Assembly: GCF_900167975.1 (NCBI RefSeq)
Contig: NZ_FUZU01000002.1
Coordinates: 627,501-691,500, forward strand
Direction of reading: 5' to 3'
Source of the DNA: Ohtaekwangia koreensis
Lineage (GTDB): Bacteria; Bacteroidota; Bacteroidia; Cytophagales; Cyclobacteriaceae
Length of the DNA stretch: 64,000 bases
The position numbers were made by a program, and so were the translations under genes. This document shows positions 1 to 10,300 of this stretch, one piece after another (the first letter of the stretch is position 1; every line of letters begins with the position of its first letter). Below the pieces are notes generated by a model. The model ran no database searches. It saw nothing but the letters and a program-made list of their open reading frames with translations, and had not been told where the DNA came from.

Positions 1-2454
1 GTGTTGACCAAACGTGGCAATGGGTCAGCTTCAGAAACTGCTCTCGCAGGATTTCCGCATCACTCACTGGATACATACTTGCCAAAACTTGTTCGTGCAG
101 GACATCGTGTAGCAATCTGTGATCAGCTGGAAGATCCCAAGTTTGTAAAAGGTATTGTAAAGCGAGGTGTTACAGAATTGGTAACGCCTGGTCTTTCTTT
201 TAATGATAACGTACTCGAACGAAAGCAAAATAATTTTCTCGCTTCTGTCTTCGCAGGAAAAAATGCTTTCGGTGTTTCCTTTCTGGACGTTTCCACCGGA
301 GAATTTTATGCAGCGCAGGGAAATGAAACCTATATATTAAAGCTCATTCAGGGCTTTGCTCCTTCAGAAATTATATTCAGCAAACACGGACGTGAAAAAT
401 TTGAATCACTCTTTCGGGAAGAATATAGCACGTTTGCTTTGGAGGACTGGGTATATGGATACGACTATGCCTATGAAAAACTTACGAATCAATTCAAGAC
501 TGCTTCACTGAAAGGTTTTGGGGTTGAAGATTATGGAGAAGCAACGATCGCAGCGGGTGCTATTTTACATTATCTCGAAGAGACTGAGCATAAAGACACC
601 TCACATATAGCATCGATCTCGCGCATCGATGAAGATAAATATGTATGGCTCGATAAGTTTACCATTCGCAATCTTGAGATCGTTCATTCTCAACATGACG
701 GTGGTGTGCCGCTCATTGCTATACTCGATCGTACGGTTACGCCCATGGGTTCGCGACAACTGCGCAAGTGGATGATACTTCCGTTAAAGGAAAAGGCAGC
801 GATTGAAGAACGATTGTTGATCGTTGATACTTTATTTCAGGACACAACGCTCGCGGAGAAAATAGCAGAGCCACTAAAACAAATCTCTGATCTCGAGCGA
901 CTGATCTCAAAGGTTGCCGTGAACCGGATCAACCCACGGGAGATGCTTCAGTTAAAACGCTCACTGAAGTGTATAAATCCCATTAAGCAATTACTGGCTA
1001 ATCATCCTGCAGTTAGTTTAAAGAAAATGGCGGATCAGCTTCATCCTTGTGAATTCCTGCTCGACAAAATCGAAAGAGAACTTCGTGAAGATGTATCGAT
1101 CAACAGCAACCAGGGTGGATTGATAAAAGAAGGAATTGACAGTGAACTGGATGAACTTCAAAAGATAGCCTTCTCAGGAAAGGATTACCTGTTGCAAATT
1201 CAAAAACGTGAAGTAGAACGCACGGGTATAAATTCTCTGAAGATTTCTTTTAATAAGGTGTTTGGTTACTACCTCGAAGTAAGCAATGCGAATAAAGACA
1301 AGGTGCCAACCGATTGGATCCGCAAGCAGACACTGGTAAACGCCGAGCGCTATATAACCGAAGAACTTAAAGTATACGAAGAGAAAATTCTGCACGCCGA
1401 AGAAAAACTAAATGTAATCGAGCAACGGATTTTCAACGCGCTCATTCAAACGGCAGCCGATTTTATTCCACAAATTCAACAGGATGCGCGCGTACTCGCA
1501 CAGTTGGATTGCCTGTTGTCCTTTGCATCTATAGCGAAGGCAAACAAATATACCCGGCCGGTCATAGACGAGTCATTGATCGTTGATATAAAGAGCGGCC
1601 GTCATCCAGTGATCGAAAAGCAATTGCCGGTAGGTGAAAATTATGTTCCCAACGATGTATACCTCGACAGTGAGAAACAACAGGTAATGATTATTACCGG
1701 ACCAAACATGGCCGGTAAATCTGCGCTGCTTCGCCAGACAGCGCTCATTGTTTTGTTAGCACAAATGGGAAGTTTTGTTCCTGCGGAAGCAGCCACCATT
1801 GGTATTGTAGATAAAATTTTCACGCGCGTTGGAGCGTCCGATAATCTTTCGCGTGGTGAATCTACTTTCATGGTGGAGATGACGGAAACAGCGAGCATCC
1901 TCAACAACCTCAGCAACCGAAGTTTGATTTTGATGGATGAGATCGGAAGAGGTACAAGTACATATGATGGTGTATCTATAGCGTGGGCGATTGTTGAATA
2001 CCTGCACAATCATAAAGACTTTAAACCCAAAACACTGTTCGCAACGCATTACCATGAATTGAATCAACTCGAGGAAGATTTGACGCGTGTGAAGAACTTC
2101 AATGTTTCGGTGAAAGAGCTGGGAAACAAAATCATTTTCATGCGCAAGCTGAAAGAGGGCGGAAGTGAACACAGCTTTGGTATACATGTAGCGCAACTTG
2201 CAGGTATGCCGAATCGTGTTGTATTCCGTGCAAACGAGATTCTTCAATTCCTGGAAAAGGATAAACACAAAAACGAACAACGTCAGAAAATTCGTGAAGT
2301 GCCTAAGCCGACTCCACAAATGAGTTTGTTCGAAGCTGATCCGCGCTTTAAAGAAATTGAAGAGAAGCTTACCAAGATCGATATCAATACAATCAGTCCG
2401 GTAGAAGCATTGTTGAAATTGAATGAACTCATCTCAACACTAACAAAAAAATAA
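1..2454 (+). CDS. mutS: DNA mismatch repair protein MutS (5' end outside window)
   Basis: MutS binds mismatches and small loops in newly replicated DNA and recruits MutL. The frame is open from base 1 and begins inside domain I: family members normally have about 55 more residues, including the mismatch-contacting Phe-X-Glu motif, so the GTG at base 1 is not the true start. The core and clamp domains fill the middle. The ABC-type ATPase follows, with Walker A GPNMAGKS near residue 567 of the visible part and Walker B with signature LILMDEIGRGTSTYDG near 642. The C-terminal tail, including the short motif QMSLFE, is typical of MutS1. The gene converges on a helicase gene across a perfect palindrome. 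Confidence 0.97.
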   Translation: MLTKRGNGSASETALAGFPHHSLDTYLPKLVRAGHRVAICDQLEDPKFVKGIVKRGVTELVTPGLSFNDNVLERKQNNFLASVFAGKNAFGVSFLDVSTGEFYAAQGNETYILKLIQGFAPSEIIFSKHGREKFESLFREEYSTFALEDWVYGYDYAYEKLTNQFKTASLKGFGVEDYGEATIAAGAILHYLEETEHKDTSHIASISRIDEDKYVWLDKFTIRNLEIVHSQHDGGVPLIAILDRTVTPMGSRQLRKWMILPLKEKAAIEERLLIVDTLFQDTTLAEKIAEPLKQISDLERLISKVAVNRINPREMLQLKRSLKCINPIKQLLANHPAVSLKKMADQLHPCEFLLDKIERELREDVSINSNQGGLIKEGIDSELDELQKIAFSGKDYLLQIQKREVERTGINSLKISFNKVFGYYLEVSNANKDKVPTDWIRKQTLVNAERYITEELKVYEEKILHAEEKLNVIEQRIFNALIQTAADFIPQIQQDARVLAQLDCLLSFASIAKANKYTRPVIDESLIVDIKSGRHPVIEKQLPVGENYVPNDVYLDSEKQQVMIITGPNMAGKSALLRQTALIVLLAQMGSFVPAEAATIGIVDKIFTRVGASDNLSRGESTFMVEMTETASILNNLSNRSLILMDEIGRGTSTYDGVSIAWAIVEYLHNHKDFKPKTLFATHYHELNQLEEDLTRVKNFNVSVKELGNKIIFMRKLKEGGSEHSFGIHVAQLAGMPNRVVFRANEILQFLEKDKHKNEQRQKIREVPKPTPQMSLFEADPRFKEIEEKLTKIDINTISPVEALLKLNELISTLTKK

Positions 2455-2476
2455 GCTATAGCAATTGCTATAGCTT
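2453..2476. terminator. Perfect 10-bp stem palindrome between convergent genes
   Basis: Two 10-base arms, AAGCTATAGC and GCTATAGCTT, flank an AATT loop. The palindrome starts inside the mutS stop codon and lies 20 bases before the helicase stop. It has no long T tract, so a role as a bidirectional terminator is inferred from its place between converging genes. Confidence 0.5.
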
Positions 2477-2496
2477 GATGCGTAAAAATCTGCGCT

Positions 2497-3714
2497 TTAG
2501 TTTTTCTTTTTGAAGTTCTTGCCTGGTTTTCGGTTCTTAAAATTCCCGGCAGGTTTCTTTTTTACTTCCGGACTATAGGTAGGTCCTTCACCGATCTCTG
2601 CCGGTAAAGGGTTCTTCGGAATAATATCTCCGATCAGATTTTCTATACTGAAAAACTTGCGTTGATCTTTTTCATTGATCAGCGTTATCGCTGTGCCCGT
2701 AGTTTCTGCGCGGGCGGTTCTGCCAATACGATGGACGTAATCCTCTGGATCTGGAGGGACATCCCAATTGATCACAAGACTGATTCCTTCTACATCTATA
2801 CCGCGTGACAGTACATCTGTTCCGATCAGCATGTTGATCTGTTTATTTTTAAAGGCACGCAAAATTTCTTCGCGCTCTTGCTGCTCCAGATCAGAGTGAA
2901 ACGCTTTGGCGGGTAGCCCTCCCCGTTGGAATGCTGCATCAAGTTTTTTGACGGTCTCTTTTGTGGAAGCAAAGATGATCGCACTTTTCCACGGAACCGT
3001 TTTAAGTATATGTTTCAGAATCGCGCCCTTCTGCTCATCGAATACAACATACGCCTGTTGTGAAATTCCAGCAGCAGGTTTAGCGAGAGCAATATTGATC
3101 TCTTGTGGCTTATTCAAAATTTTACCGGCCAGCATCCTGATCTTCGGAGGCATGGTAGCGGAGAACAGTAAAGTTTGTCTCTCCGTCGGCAAATATTTTA
3201 TAATCTTCACGATGTCATCGAAGAAACCCATGTCAAGCATACGATCTGCTTCATCCAGTATAAGATGTTGAAGATGATCGAACTTGATTGTACCGGCTGC
3301 GAGTAGCGCGATCAAACGTCCGGGTGTTGCAATGATAATATCAGCACCTTGCTCTAAAGCTTTACGTTGCTGATCCCACGTGGCGCCATCACCACCACCA
3401 TAAATAGGCAGTGAACTTACGCCTAGAAAATATGCGAAGCCTTCAATCTGTTGATCGATCTGTTGCGCAAGCTCGCGCGTTGGCGCAATTACCAGCGTAT
3501 TCAGATGGCGTGTTTCAGCGTGTATAATTTTATTGAGGACAGGAAGTATATAGGCTGCTGTTTTTCCGGTGCCGGTTTGTGCGCAGGCAATCAGATCGTG
3601 ATTATCTAGAATAACAGGAATGGCTTGCTGCTGGATCGGAGTGGGCTTGCTATATCCCATCGAGTCGAGTCCATCGATAAGCTTTTGGTCAAATTTAAAA
3701 TCGTGGAAGGTCAA
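2497..3714 (-). CDS. DEAD-box ATP-dependent RNA helicase
   Basis: This is a 405-residue superfamily 2 RNA helicase that unwinds short RNA duplexes, with likely roles in ribosome assembly, RNA decay or cold growth. Motifs in order are the Q motif (Phe8, Gln28), motif I AQTGTGKT (45-52), Ia PTRELAQQ, TPGR, motif II DEAD, motif III SAT, and motif VI HRIGRTAR. The tail after about residue 370 is Lys/Pro/Asn-rich and basic, as in RhlE-like helicases that use such tails for RNA binding. It is a single gene facing mutS. RhlE-like is the nearest subgroup by general appearance, but the exact subgroup is not certain. Confidence 0.95.
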   Translation of the reverse strand: MTFHDFKFDQKLIDGLDSMGYSKPTPIQQQAIPVILDNHDLIACAQTGTGKTAAYILPVLNKIIHAETRHLNTLVIAPTRELAQQIDQQIEGFAYFLGVSSLPIYGGGDGATWDQQRKALEQGADIIIATPGRLIALLAAGTIKFDHLQHLILDEADRMLDMGFFDDIVKIIKYLPTERQTLLFSATMPPKIRMLAGKILNKPQEINIALAKPAAGISQQAYVVFDEQKGAILKHILKTVPWKSAIIFASTKETVKKLDAAFQRGGLPAKAFHSDLEQQEREEILRAFKNKQINMLIGTDVLSRGIDVEGISLVINWDVPPDPEDYVHRIGRTARAETTGTAITLINEKDQRKFFSIENLIGDIIPKNPLPAEIGEGPTYSPEVKKKPAGNFKNRKPGKNFKKKN

Positions 3715-3962
3715 GGTAAGTGATTTATAATACGAACATCATTATTACAATGAATGCTAAGTAAATGTTTCTGCGAGATACTGTAAAATTCTCACCCATC
3801 AAAATCAGAAAAGCCGGCAAGGAGGTTGTGTGTCATGAACTATAGCACAGGTTGTGTCTCTATGTCGGCCTCTATAAACAGGTTATTAACTGCATAGGAA
3901 ACGATAACACCCGTTTTTCTGGCACAATTTTTCGTACTTTTAATTCGTTAATAAATCTACTT

Positions 3963-4532
3963 ATGAAATTGCTTAACCTGTCTCTCACTGCAGTCATATT
4001 GACTTTACTGGCGTCATGCGCTTCAAGTCCGTATGGAACAAAAGTAAAAGAGCCTTTTCAGGGAAATGCATATGAATCTAATAATCGCTTCTGGCGCGCC
4101 TCCGGCAAAGGAACAAGTTCGCAGGACAACATCGCTCGCGGTAAAGCAGATATAGAGGCAAAGGCACAGTTAGCAGGACAAGTAAATACAACGATGAAAC
4201 AGGTTGCCGATCAATACCTGGGTCAAACCGAAAATGAAAATGCAGCAGACGTTGCTGATAAATTTCAAAGCCTTGTTCGTCAGATCATGAATACAAACCT
4301 CGCTGATCTGCGTAAAATGGACGAGAAGAAGTTCTATAACGAAAAAGCAAACGAGTATACTGTATTTATAGCCTACGAGATAAAGAAGAACGCTATGCTT
4401 CGGTTTATGAAGAAGCAGGCTAAAGTTGATAAGACAATAGACGAACGTCAGCGTGAAACGATCGAGAAGATCGTTGATCAAGAGCTTGAAAAGGCTGATG
4501 CTGCCGACAAGGCTGAAGATAAAGACGAATAG
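3963..4532 (+). CDS. LPP20-like lipoprotein
   Basis: The product has 189 residues. The start is placed at ATG 3963 because it gives a clean signal peptide with lipobox LLASC (Cys19); the frame is open further upstream but without signal features. The mature part begins with a glycine-rich turn (ASGKGTSSQDNIARGKADIE) typical of LPP20-family lipoproteins, followed by long amphipathic helices and a highly charged C-terminal tail rich in Glu, Ala, Asp and Lys. It probably sits in the outer membrane facing the periplasm. It is monocistronic, with its own terminator. The family match rests on the glycine motif and helix pattern; the function is unknown. Confidence 0.75.
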   Translation: MKLLNLSLTAVILTLLASCASSPYGTKVKEPFQGNAYESNNRFWRASGKGTSSQDNIARGKADIEAKAQLAGQVNTTMKQVADQYLGQTENENAADVADKFQSLVRQIMNTNLADLRKMDEKKFYNEKANEYTVFIAYEIKKNAMLRFMKKQAKVDKTIDERQRETIEKIVDQELEKADAADKAEDKDE

Positions 4533-4558
4533 AGAAAATTAGTTTTACAGGTGAAAGA

Positions 4559-4598
4559 AACCCGGATGATGTTTATATATCAGCCGGGTTCTTTTTTT
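4559..4598 (+). terminator. Rho-independent terminator
   Basis: The stem AACCCGG/CCGGGTT (4559-4565 with 4584-4590) is followed by C and seven T residues. It lies 27 bases after the lipoprotein stop codon. Confidence 0.85.
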
Positions 4599-4894
4599 AA
4601 AGGCAGTAAGATTATTATAAGGACAACTTTCTCGTTCGTATGGATAGCCAAAGGATCGTACGATTACAACACTATATTTCATGATTAGAGGCGAGAGTAA
4701 ATCGTTCAAAAAACGATAGGCTATTATAATGTGCTTTATATGTTAAGGGCTAATTAAAGAAATAAAAATATAAATCGTTTTCTGAAACCGTGGAGGTTAA
4801 GGAATGAGTTTTTATGCAACTCTGATAGGACTTTAAAATTGGTAACACATTTTATTTCACAGGGATGCTTTAACTTGCACCGCTATTATTTTTT
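4599..4894. other. AT-rich intergenic region upstream of corA
   Basis: About 300 bases without a convincing gene. A small hairpin, ATCGTT/AACGAT, lies at 4701-4717. The sequence TAACTTGC at 4871-4878, 16 bases before the corA start, resembles a Bacteroidota -7 element one base short, but no well-spaced TTG box was found. No metal-sensing leader structure was recognised. Confidence 0.4.
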
Positions 4895-5848
4895 ATGATC
4901 AGGGTTTACACAATCAGACAGGGGAAGCTGGAGCAGTTTAAAAATCTGCCGCGGGAGCAAATTGTAAAACTTACGGATATTATCTGGATCGATTTACAGT
5001 CGCCTTCGCAGGACGAGAAGGATTTCATTGAAAAGAATTATAAAATAGAATTCTTTACCTACCAGGAAGTTCAGGAGATTGAAAGCAGCTCGCGTTTTTT
5101 GGAGACCGATGAAACTACGGAAATCAACCTCACCTTTGTAACAAACCAGGAAGCTGAACTCTCGATACAGAACGTTACGTTCATCTTGAAAAATCGTGTG
5201 CTGTTTACATACCGTCAAGGTGATTTGAAAATTTTTGCTGAGACAGTCCGCAGAATGAAAACAATGAATGCCGAAGCAAAAGAACACGGCCTCGATGTTT
5301 TCCTTACCATACTTGAGACTCGCATTGATAGTGATGCCGATTTGATCGAAGGTATAAATCGTAAACTGAACGGCATCAGTAAAGATTTGATCGCACGTAA
5401 ATCTTTAAAAGAAGAGTTACTCTTGGGAATTGCGCAGCTTCAGGAAAATACCATGGTACTTCACGAGACTATAACTGAAAAGCAACGCGTGGTAAGTTCG
5501 CTGATCCGTATACCCGAATTCAACAAGATGGAGAATGAACGGTTAAAGATCATTATAAAAGATATAGGCTCGCTTCTTCAACACGCACAATTCAGCTCGG
5601 AGCGCCTTGAGTATTTACAGAATACATTTTTAGGTCTTGTAAACATTGAGCAGAACACCGTGATCAAGATCTTCACGGTTGTAACGGTTGTGTTCATGCC
5701 GCCTACGTTAATTGCCAGTATATACGGAATGAACTTCAAGCACATGCCAGAGCTTGAGTGGTTAGGAGGATATCCGATCGCTATCGGGTTTATGATTCTT
5801 TCTTCGCTTGGTTTTCTCTGGTATTTCAAGCGGAAAAACTGGCTATAG
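4895..5848 (+). CDS. corA: CorA-family magnesium/divalent cation transporter
   Basis: The 317-residue protein is an inner-membrane channel for Mg2+ (possibly Co2+ or Ni2+). The long soluble N-terminal part (about 1-255) matches the funnel domain, with long helices from about 150 to 250. Two transmembrane helices lie at the C terminus, and the family-defining YGMNF sequence closes the first of them. The C-terminal end is short and basic (KRKNWL), as in CorA. The ATG follows an AT-rich leader. A deoxynucleoside kinase gene follows about 100 bases downstream on the same strand but appears to be separately expressed. Confidence 0.95.
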   Translation: MIRVYTIRQGKLEQFKNLPREQIVKLTDIIWIDLQSPSQDEKDFIEKNYKIEFFTYQEVQEIESSSRFLETDETTEINLTFVTNQEAELSIQNVTFILKNRVLFTYRQGDLKIFAETVRRMKTMNAEAKEHGLDVFLTILETRIDSDADLIEGINRKLNGISKDLIARKSLKEELLLGIAQLQENTMVLHETITEKQRVVSSLIRIPEFNKMENERLKIIIKDIGSLLQHAQFSSERLEYLQNTFLGLVNIEQNTVIKIFTVVTVVFMPPTLIASIYGMNFKHMPELEWLGGYPIAIGFMILSSLGFLWYFKRKNWL

Positions 5849-5944
5849 TTTATTTGCTGGTGGAATATACTTCTTGAAAAGTATGGTATAAACACTCCGC
5901 GCACTGCTGACTTTTTCATTACCTTGCCTTCAAAACGTAAAGTC

Positions 5945-6574
5945 GTGCAGCCACAACACATCGCTATCTGCGGAAATATTGGATCCGGTAAAACTACACT
6001 TGCCGGTAAGCTTTCAAAACATTATGGATGGCAAGCTTTATTGGAGTCGGTAGAGGACAATCCATATCTGCGTGATTTTTATGAAGACATGAACCGTTGG
6101 GCGTTTCATGTGCAGATGTATTTTCTGAACAGCCGCTTCAAGCAAGTCAATAAGATTCGCGCCAGCACAGGTAAAGTTACCGTGCAGGACCGCACGATCT
6201 ATGAAGACGCCTATATCTTCGCTGCTAACCTGCACAAGAGCGGCTTTATGACGGAGCGTGATTTTCAAAGTTACCTCGATACATTTCATTCGATGATAAG
6301 CTTTGTGCAGCCTCCTGATCTTCTCATTTATTTAAAAGCAGATATACCCAAGCTCGTTCAGCAGATTGAAAAACGCGGTCGTGATTATGAGTACTCAATC
6401 CGGATCGATTACCTCCGTAATCTCAATGAACATTACGAAAGCTGGATCAACAACTATAACCTTGGCGAACTCCTGGTGATCGATGTAAATAGCCTTGACT
6501 TCGTAGCCAACATCGATGATTTTTCTTTTATCGTTAACAAAATCGATCTTGAGCTAAACAGTTTGTTTAGTTAG
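5945..6574 (+). CDS. Deoxynucleoside kinase (dGK/dAK/dCK-like)
   Basis: The enzyme phosphorylates deoxynucleosides in nucleotide salvage. The P-loop GNIGSGKTT lies about ten residues after the proposed start; a QDRTIYED segment corresponds to the substrate/DRS motif; and a lid-like arginine stretch (EKRGRDYEYSIR) follows. The 209-residue length fits the family. The start is uncertain: a TTG at 5924 would add seven residues, but GTG 5945 gives the N terminus usual for the family and leaves TACCTTGC (5920-5927), a possible -7 element, upstream. The sequence does not say which base is preferred. Confidence 0.88.
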   Translation: MQPQHIAICGNIGSGKTTLAGKLSKHYGWQALLESVEDNPYLRDFYEDMNRWAFHVQMYFLNSRFKQVNKIRASTGKVTVQDRTIYEDAYIFAANLHKSGFMTERDFQSYLDTFHSMISFVQPPDLLIYLKADIPKLVQQIEKRGRDYEYSIRIDYLRNLNEHYESWINNYNLGELLVIDVNSLDFVANIDDFSFIVNKIDLELNSLFS

Positions 6575-6638
6575 AATACAGTTAGTAGCTATATATAGTC
6601 GTTTACATTTGTTTCGGTCCACATCAAAGCATTTATAG

Positions 6639-7391
6639 TTGATAACACTTTTCTCTTTTCATTTTACTACCGCACAGCTTTTCATTTTCTTCCTGGTAGC
6701 GGTGTTCGTAGGCATGTCGAAGACAGGAGTGCATGGCACAGGCATGGTGGCGGTGCCGTTACTTGCTTCTGTGTTTGGCGGACAACTATCCAGTGGCATT
6801 ATGCTGCCGATGCTTTGCCTCGCGGATGTCATGGGTGTGTGGTATTACCATCGACACGCATCGTGGGAGCACCTTAAGAAACTTTTTCCATGGGCAGTGA
6901 TAGGTACTATACTTGGTACAGTTGTAGGAGGGATGATCGATGATCATATTTTCAGAATGATCATGGCGGTAATTATTGTAGGGAGTGTGGTCATTATGCT
7001 CTGGCTCGAACGCGGACATAAAGAAGATATACCAGACTATAAATGGTTTGCAGGTTTAACGGGTACAGCCGGTGGTTTCACTTCCATGGTCGGGAACCTG
7101 GCTGGCTCCGTGATGGCAGTATATTTCCTATCCATGCGGTTGCCGAAGAATTCTTTCATTGGAACAACCGCATGGTTTTTCATGGTAATGAACTGGTTTA
7201 AAATTCCATTTCATGTTTTTGCCTGGCATACTATATCCTGGCATACATTTCTGCTGGATCTTACAATGCTTCCGCTCATTGCTATAGGTGCATTTCTGGG
7301 AGTCTTTATTGTAAGTAAAATCCCCGAGCGCATGTATCGTTGGTTCATCATTGGTATGACGTTGGTTGCAGCCTTCATGATGTTGGTATAA
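6639..7391 (+). CDS. TauE/SafE-family (DUF81) membrane transporter
   Basis: A 250-residue integral membrane protein with about seven to eight hydrophobic helices. The early segment FVGMSKTGVHGTGMVAVPLL and the mid-protein repeat GFTSMVGNLAGSVMAVYFL are the two duplicated signature segments of the sulfite/organosulfonate exporter family. The substrate cannot be told from sequence; sulfite, sulfonates or related anions are typical. The start is a TTG at 6639, because the next ATG (6714) would delete the first helix. The stop lies one base from the stop of the convergent macroglobulin-like gene. Confidence 0.85.
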   Translation: MITLFSFHFTTAQLFIFFLVAVFVGMSKTGVHGTGMVAVPLLASVFGGQLSSGIMLPMLCLADVMGVWYYHRHASWEHLKKLFPWAVIGTILGTVVGGMIDDHIFRMIMAVIIVGSVVIMLWLERGHKEDIPDYKWFAGLTGTAGGFTSMVGNLAGSVMAVYFLSMRLPKNSFIGTTAWFFMVMNWFKIPFHVFAWHTISWHTFLLDLTMLPLIAIGAFLGVFIVSKIPERMYRWFIIGMTLVAAFMMLV

Positions 7392-7392
7392 A

Positions 7393-10300
7393 TCAATCAA
7401 TCGCTATACTTTTCATTTCTTCACGACCGTATACTACAGGGAAATACATCCATTCTGCTTTCGCAGGATTGAGTTGATATTTGCCTTTGTATCGTGGAAG
7501 CAATTTAACCTCATAATGATACGTACCGGCACGGAGGCGTTCGCAGTATATACGTGTTTCGTGCAGGTCATATTCGCGATGCACTTCTCCGTTGGTCCAG
7601 CTTTGATCCTTGGTGTTGTAAGAACAGCCTGCGGGTATAGGTATATTGATCATCACATATTCAGCGTCTTTCTTTACTTCAAGCGTTACATGTAAAGTCA
7701 CGGGTTTACCCGCCTTGAGCTTTTTAACATTGTCCTCAAGTGCTGTATGTATTATAAATTCCTTCTCAACTTTTTTAGGTTGCGAATTCCAGTGTTGCTG
7801 ATAGGCAGTTATATAAACAGGTGCGCTTCCTGCTTTAGCTATAGATATAGTTTTGTGATCACGAAACTCAATCTCCGTAGGGAAATTCGTTATAGTTCGA
7901 TTTCCGTTCAATGTCAACACAGGTTTTTGATCAACGTGCTTCTGTTTCAATAAACGAGGAAGTAACGTTTCAATGATGCGCGCAGATTCATATGTATTCG
8001 TCCAGCATCTTTTTCTTTTTTCAAGAAAATAATTCTGAAGCTTCAGCAAGTCAGGATCATTCTGATTTCTGGCCTCCATCAATTGAAAGACGAGCAGTGT
8101 ATTGTCAACATCGTTGTTCATCAACGTATAATTGGTTTCTCCCCAATACCAATTTCCCTTCAGCGTTTCATGTCTGTATTTTTCAATCACACTCCAGTCA
8201 ACACTATATTTCTGTAGCTGACGAAGCCGTTGTATCAGCAGGTTTTGGTGCAATGATTTTATCGCATTCTTTTTCTTCAACGAATCGATGATCGGCTGAA
8301 CAGCAATGGTCTCTCCTGATTCAGAAAGAAAAATCCAGGACCTTAGTTGCTCTTCTATTGGTGTAGAGCTTGTAGTATATTCCATCAGATAATTCTTTAC
8401 ACCTTGCTGATCGAATCGTGCTTTATAGCCCAGAGAGGTTGCCCATAAAAGCGCTTTCGCAACGTGCAACGTTATCCAATGATTGCCGCCACGCATACTC
8501 CACCAACCCCAACTGCCGTCTTTATGTTGGTTGGCAATAAGTTTCTTAATGGCCTTCTCAACTTGATTATCGTATTTGAATTTTTCTTTCCGGTATATAC
8601 ATATTGATTTTTCTGCAAGCAGCGCTTTTAGTTTAGAGGCAAGTTGCTCATTGCAATCATATGGATATACCTTAAGTATATTCACTTCATCCAATAGTAC
8701 ATCCATAAGATCAGTTTGAGCGTAGAGCTTTATATTTCTGGGATTATTAAAATTAAAGATAGCAGTGGTATCACGTGGTAAAGCAGCAAAGAATCCGGTG
8801 CTCTCCAAAGAGCCAACGGGCATCACAGGTATATTTCGCAATTCACCGTCTTCGTACTTTTTGTAGCCTATACTATATTTAACGGAGAGACTGTCATGTG
8901 CAGGCCCGATGAGATTTATAGTATCGATCACCGAATTCTTTATCAGAAGGGAATTTTCGCGATACGATTTTCCAGCAACGTTTATCGATCGTGTGATCAA
9001 CAAACTATCACCACCGTAGTTGGTAATTTTTCCCATAGCCTGCGCAGTATCTCCCTGTAAAAGAAAGTTAGGCAAAGACAGTTGTGCAGCCAGTGGTTTA
9101 TACGATTGTACTTTGCTACTCGTTTGCCCGGTTCGCTTCTTTGAAGCCATAGCTAGTACCTGAATGTTCCATCCCGTTATATCATCTGGAAAAGTAGTTT
9201 GGAAAGTTGCTTCGCCATTTTGATCTGTATATAGTTTCGGTTGCCAGAAAGCATAGTCCCGAAAGTTTTTACGAAGCGAAAGTCCCGGAGCTGCATCACC
9301 TGCCGTTAAAAGCTGTGGAGCTTCGGGCAATTTCGTTTTGAGAAGCTGCGCACGTGTGGTGCCAGGTTTTGTTGATATAAGAATTATACCGTTGGCCGCC
9401 TGCGAACCATATAGCGCTACGGCCTGCTCTGATTTGAGCACCTCTATAGAGGTAATTTTATTCTTATCGATGTCATCCAATGTTCGTAAGACACCATCAA
9501 TGAGTACCAATGGTGCATTTCCGCTTCCGATAGCAGCAACTCCACGAAGTTTTATACTTACAGAATCGGCAACCAATGCTTTATTCCCTGAAAGTATAGA
9601 TACTCCTGCCATTCTTCCCTGTACAGCAGACACTGAACCGGTTAACATTTTTTTCTCCTGGCTTCCATATCCAATTACTACCACCTCACTCAACTGCTGT
9701 ACATCAGCGTTAAGCTGTATATCCAGCGCGTTTTGCGATCGCGTGCTTGTTTCCTGTGATATATATCCGATAAAAGAGAAGACGAGTACTCCATTGGCAG
9801 GAACATATATTCTATATTCGCCTTGCATGTCGGTGGCAGTGCCATTGTCTGTACCTTTTAGAATTACATTTACACCAGGAACGGGCTCACCTGATTCATC
9901 TGTAACTCTACCGGTTACCCAACGGCCATCACCGAGTGGTGTGTTGTCTGTTGACTCAAGATAGTATAGCTCGCGAAGAGCCTGCATTTGACGTTGACGC
10001 GTTTGCTCGATATATACGGATTCATTTGACCATTTTTTAACTCGCTCCATTACTTGACGACTAAAGGAGTCAGGTATATGTATTTTCTCATGGTCCAATT
10101 TATAGAACGTTCTTCCGTAAGCGTTTACCTTAACCGGTGCTGGCTTCAGGTAACTTTCATCTTGATAAAGAACCACTACCTGGTATGTTCCTGGTAGTAG
10201 AGGTGTAAAGTAAGCCACGTGGCCAGGGAAGATATAGTATTCATCCGGCACGTCAAGGTTTATAATAAATGTAGCGAAACGTGGAGGTAAGCCAACAGGT

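Noticed and set aside
1756-2319. 187-residue minus-strand frame inside mutS
   Set aside because: It lies entirely within the conserved ATPase coding region and shows no domain or signal; a shadow frame.
4804-4836. Possible 10-residue leader peptide with a GGAGG-like sequence before it, upstream of corA
   Set aside because: Too short to support; no attenuator hairpin or metal-sensing structure is linked to it.
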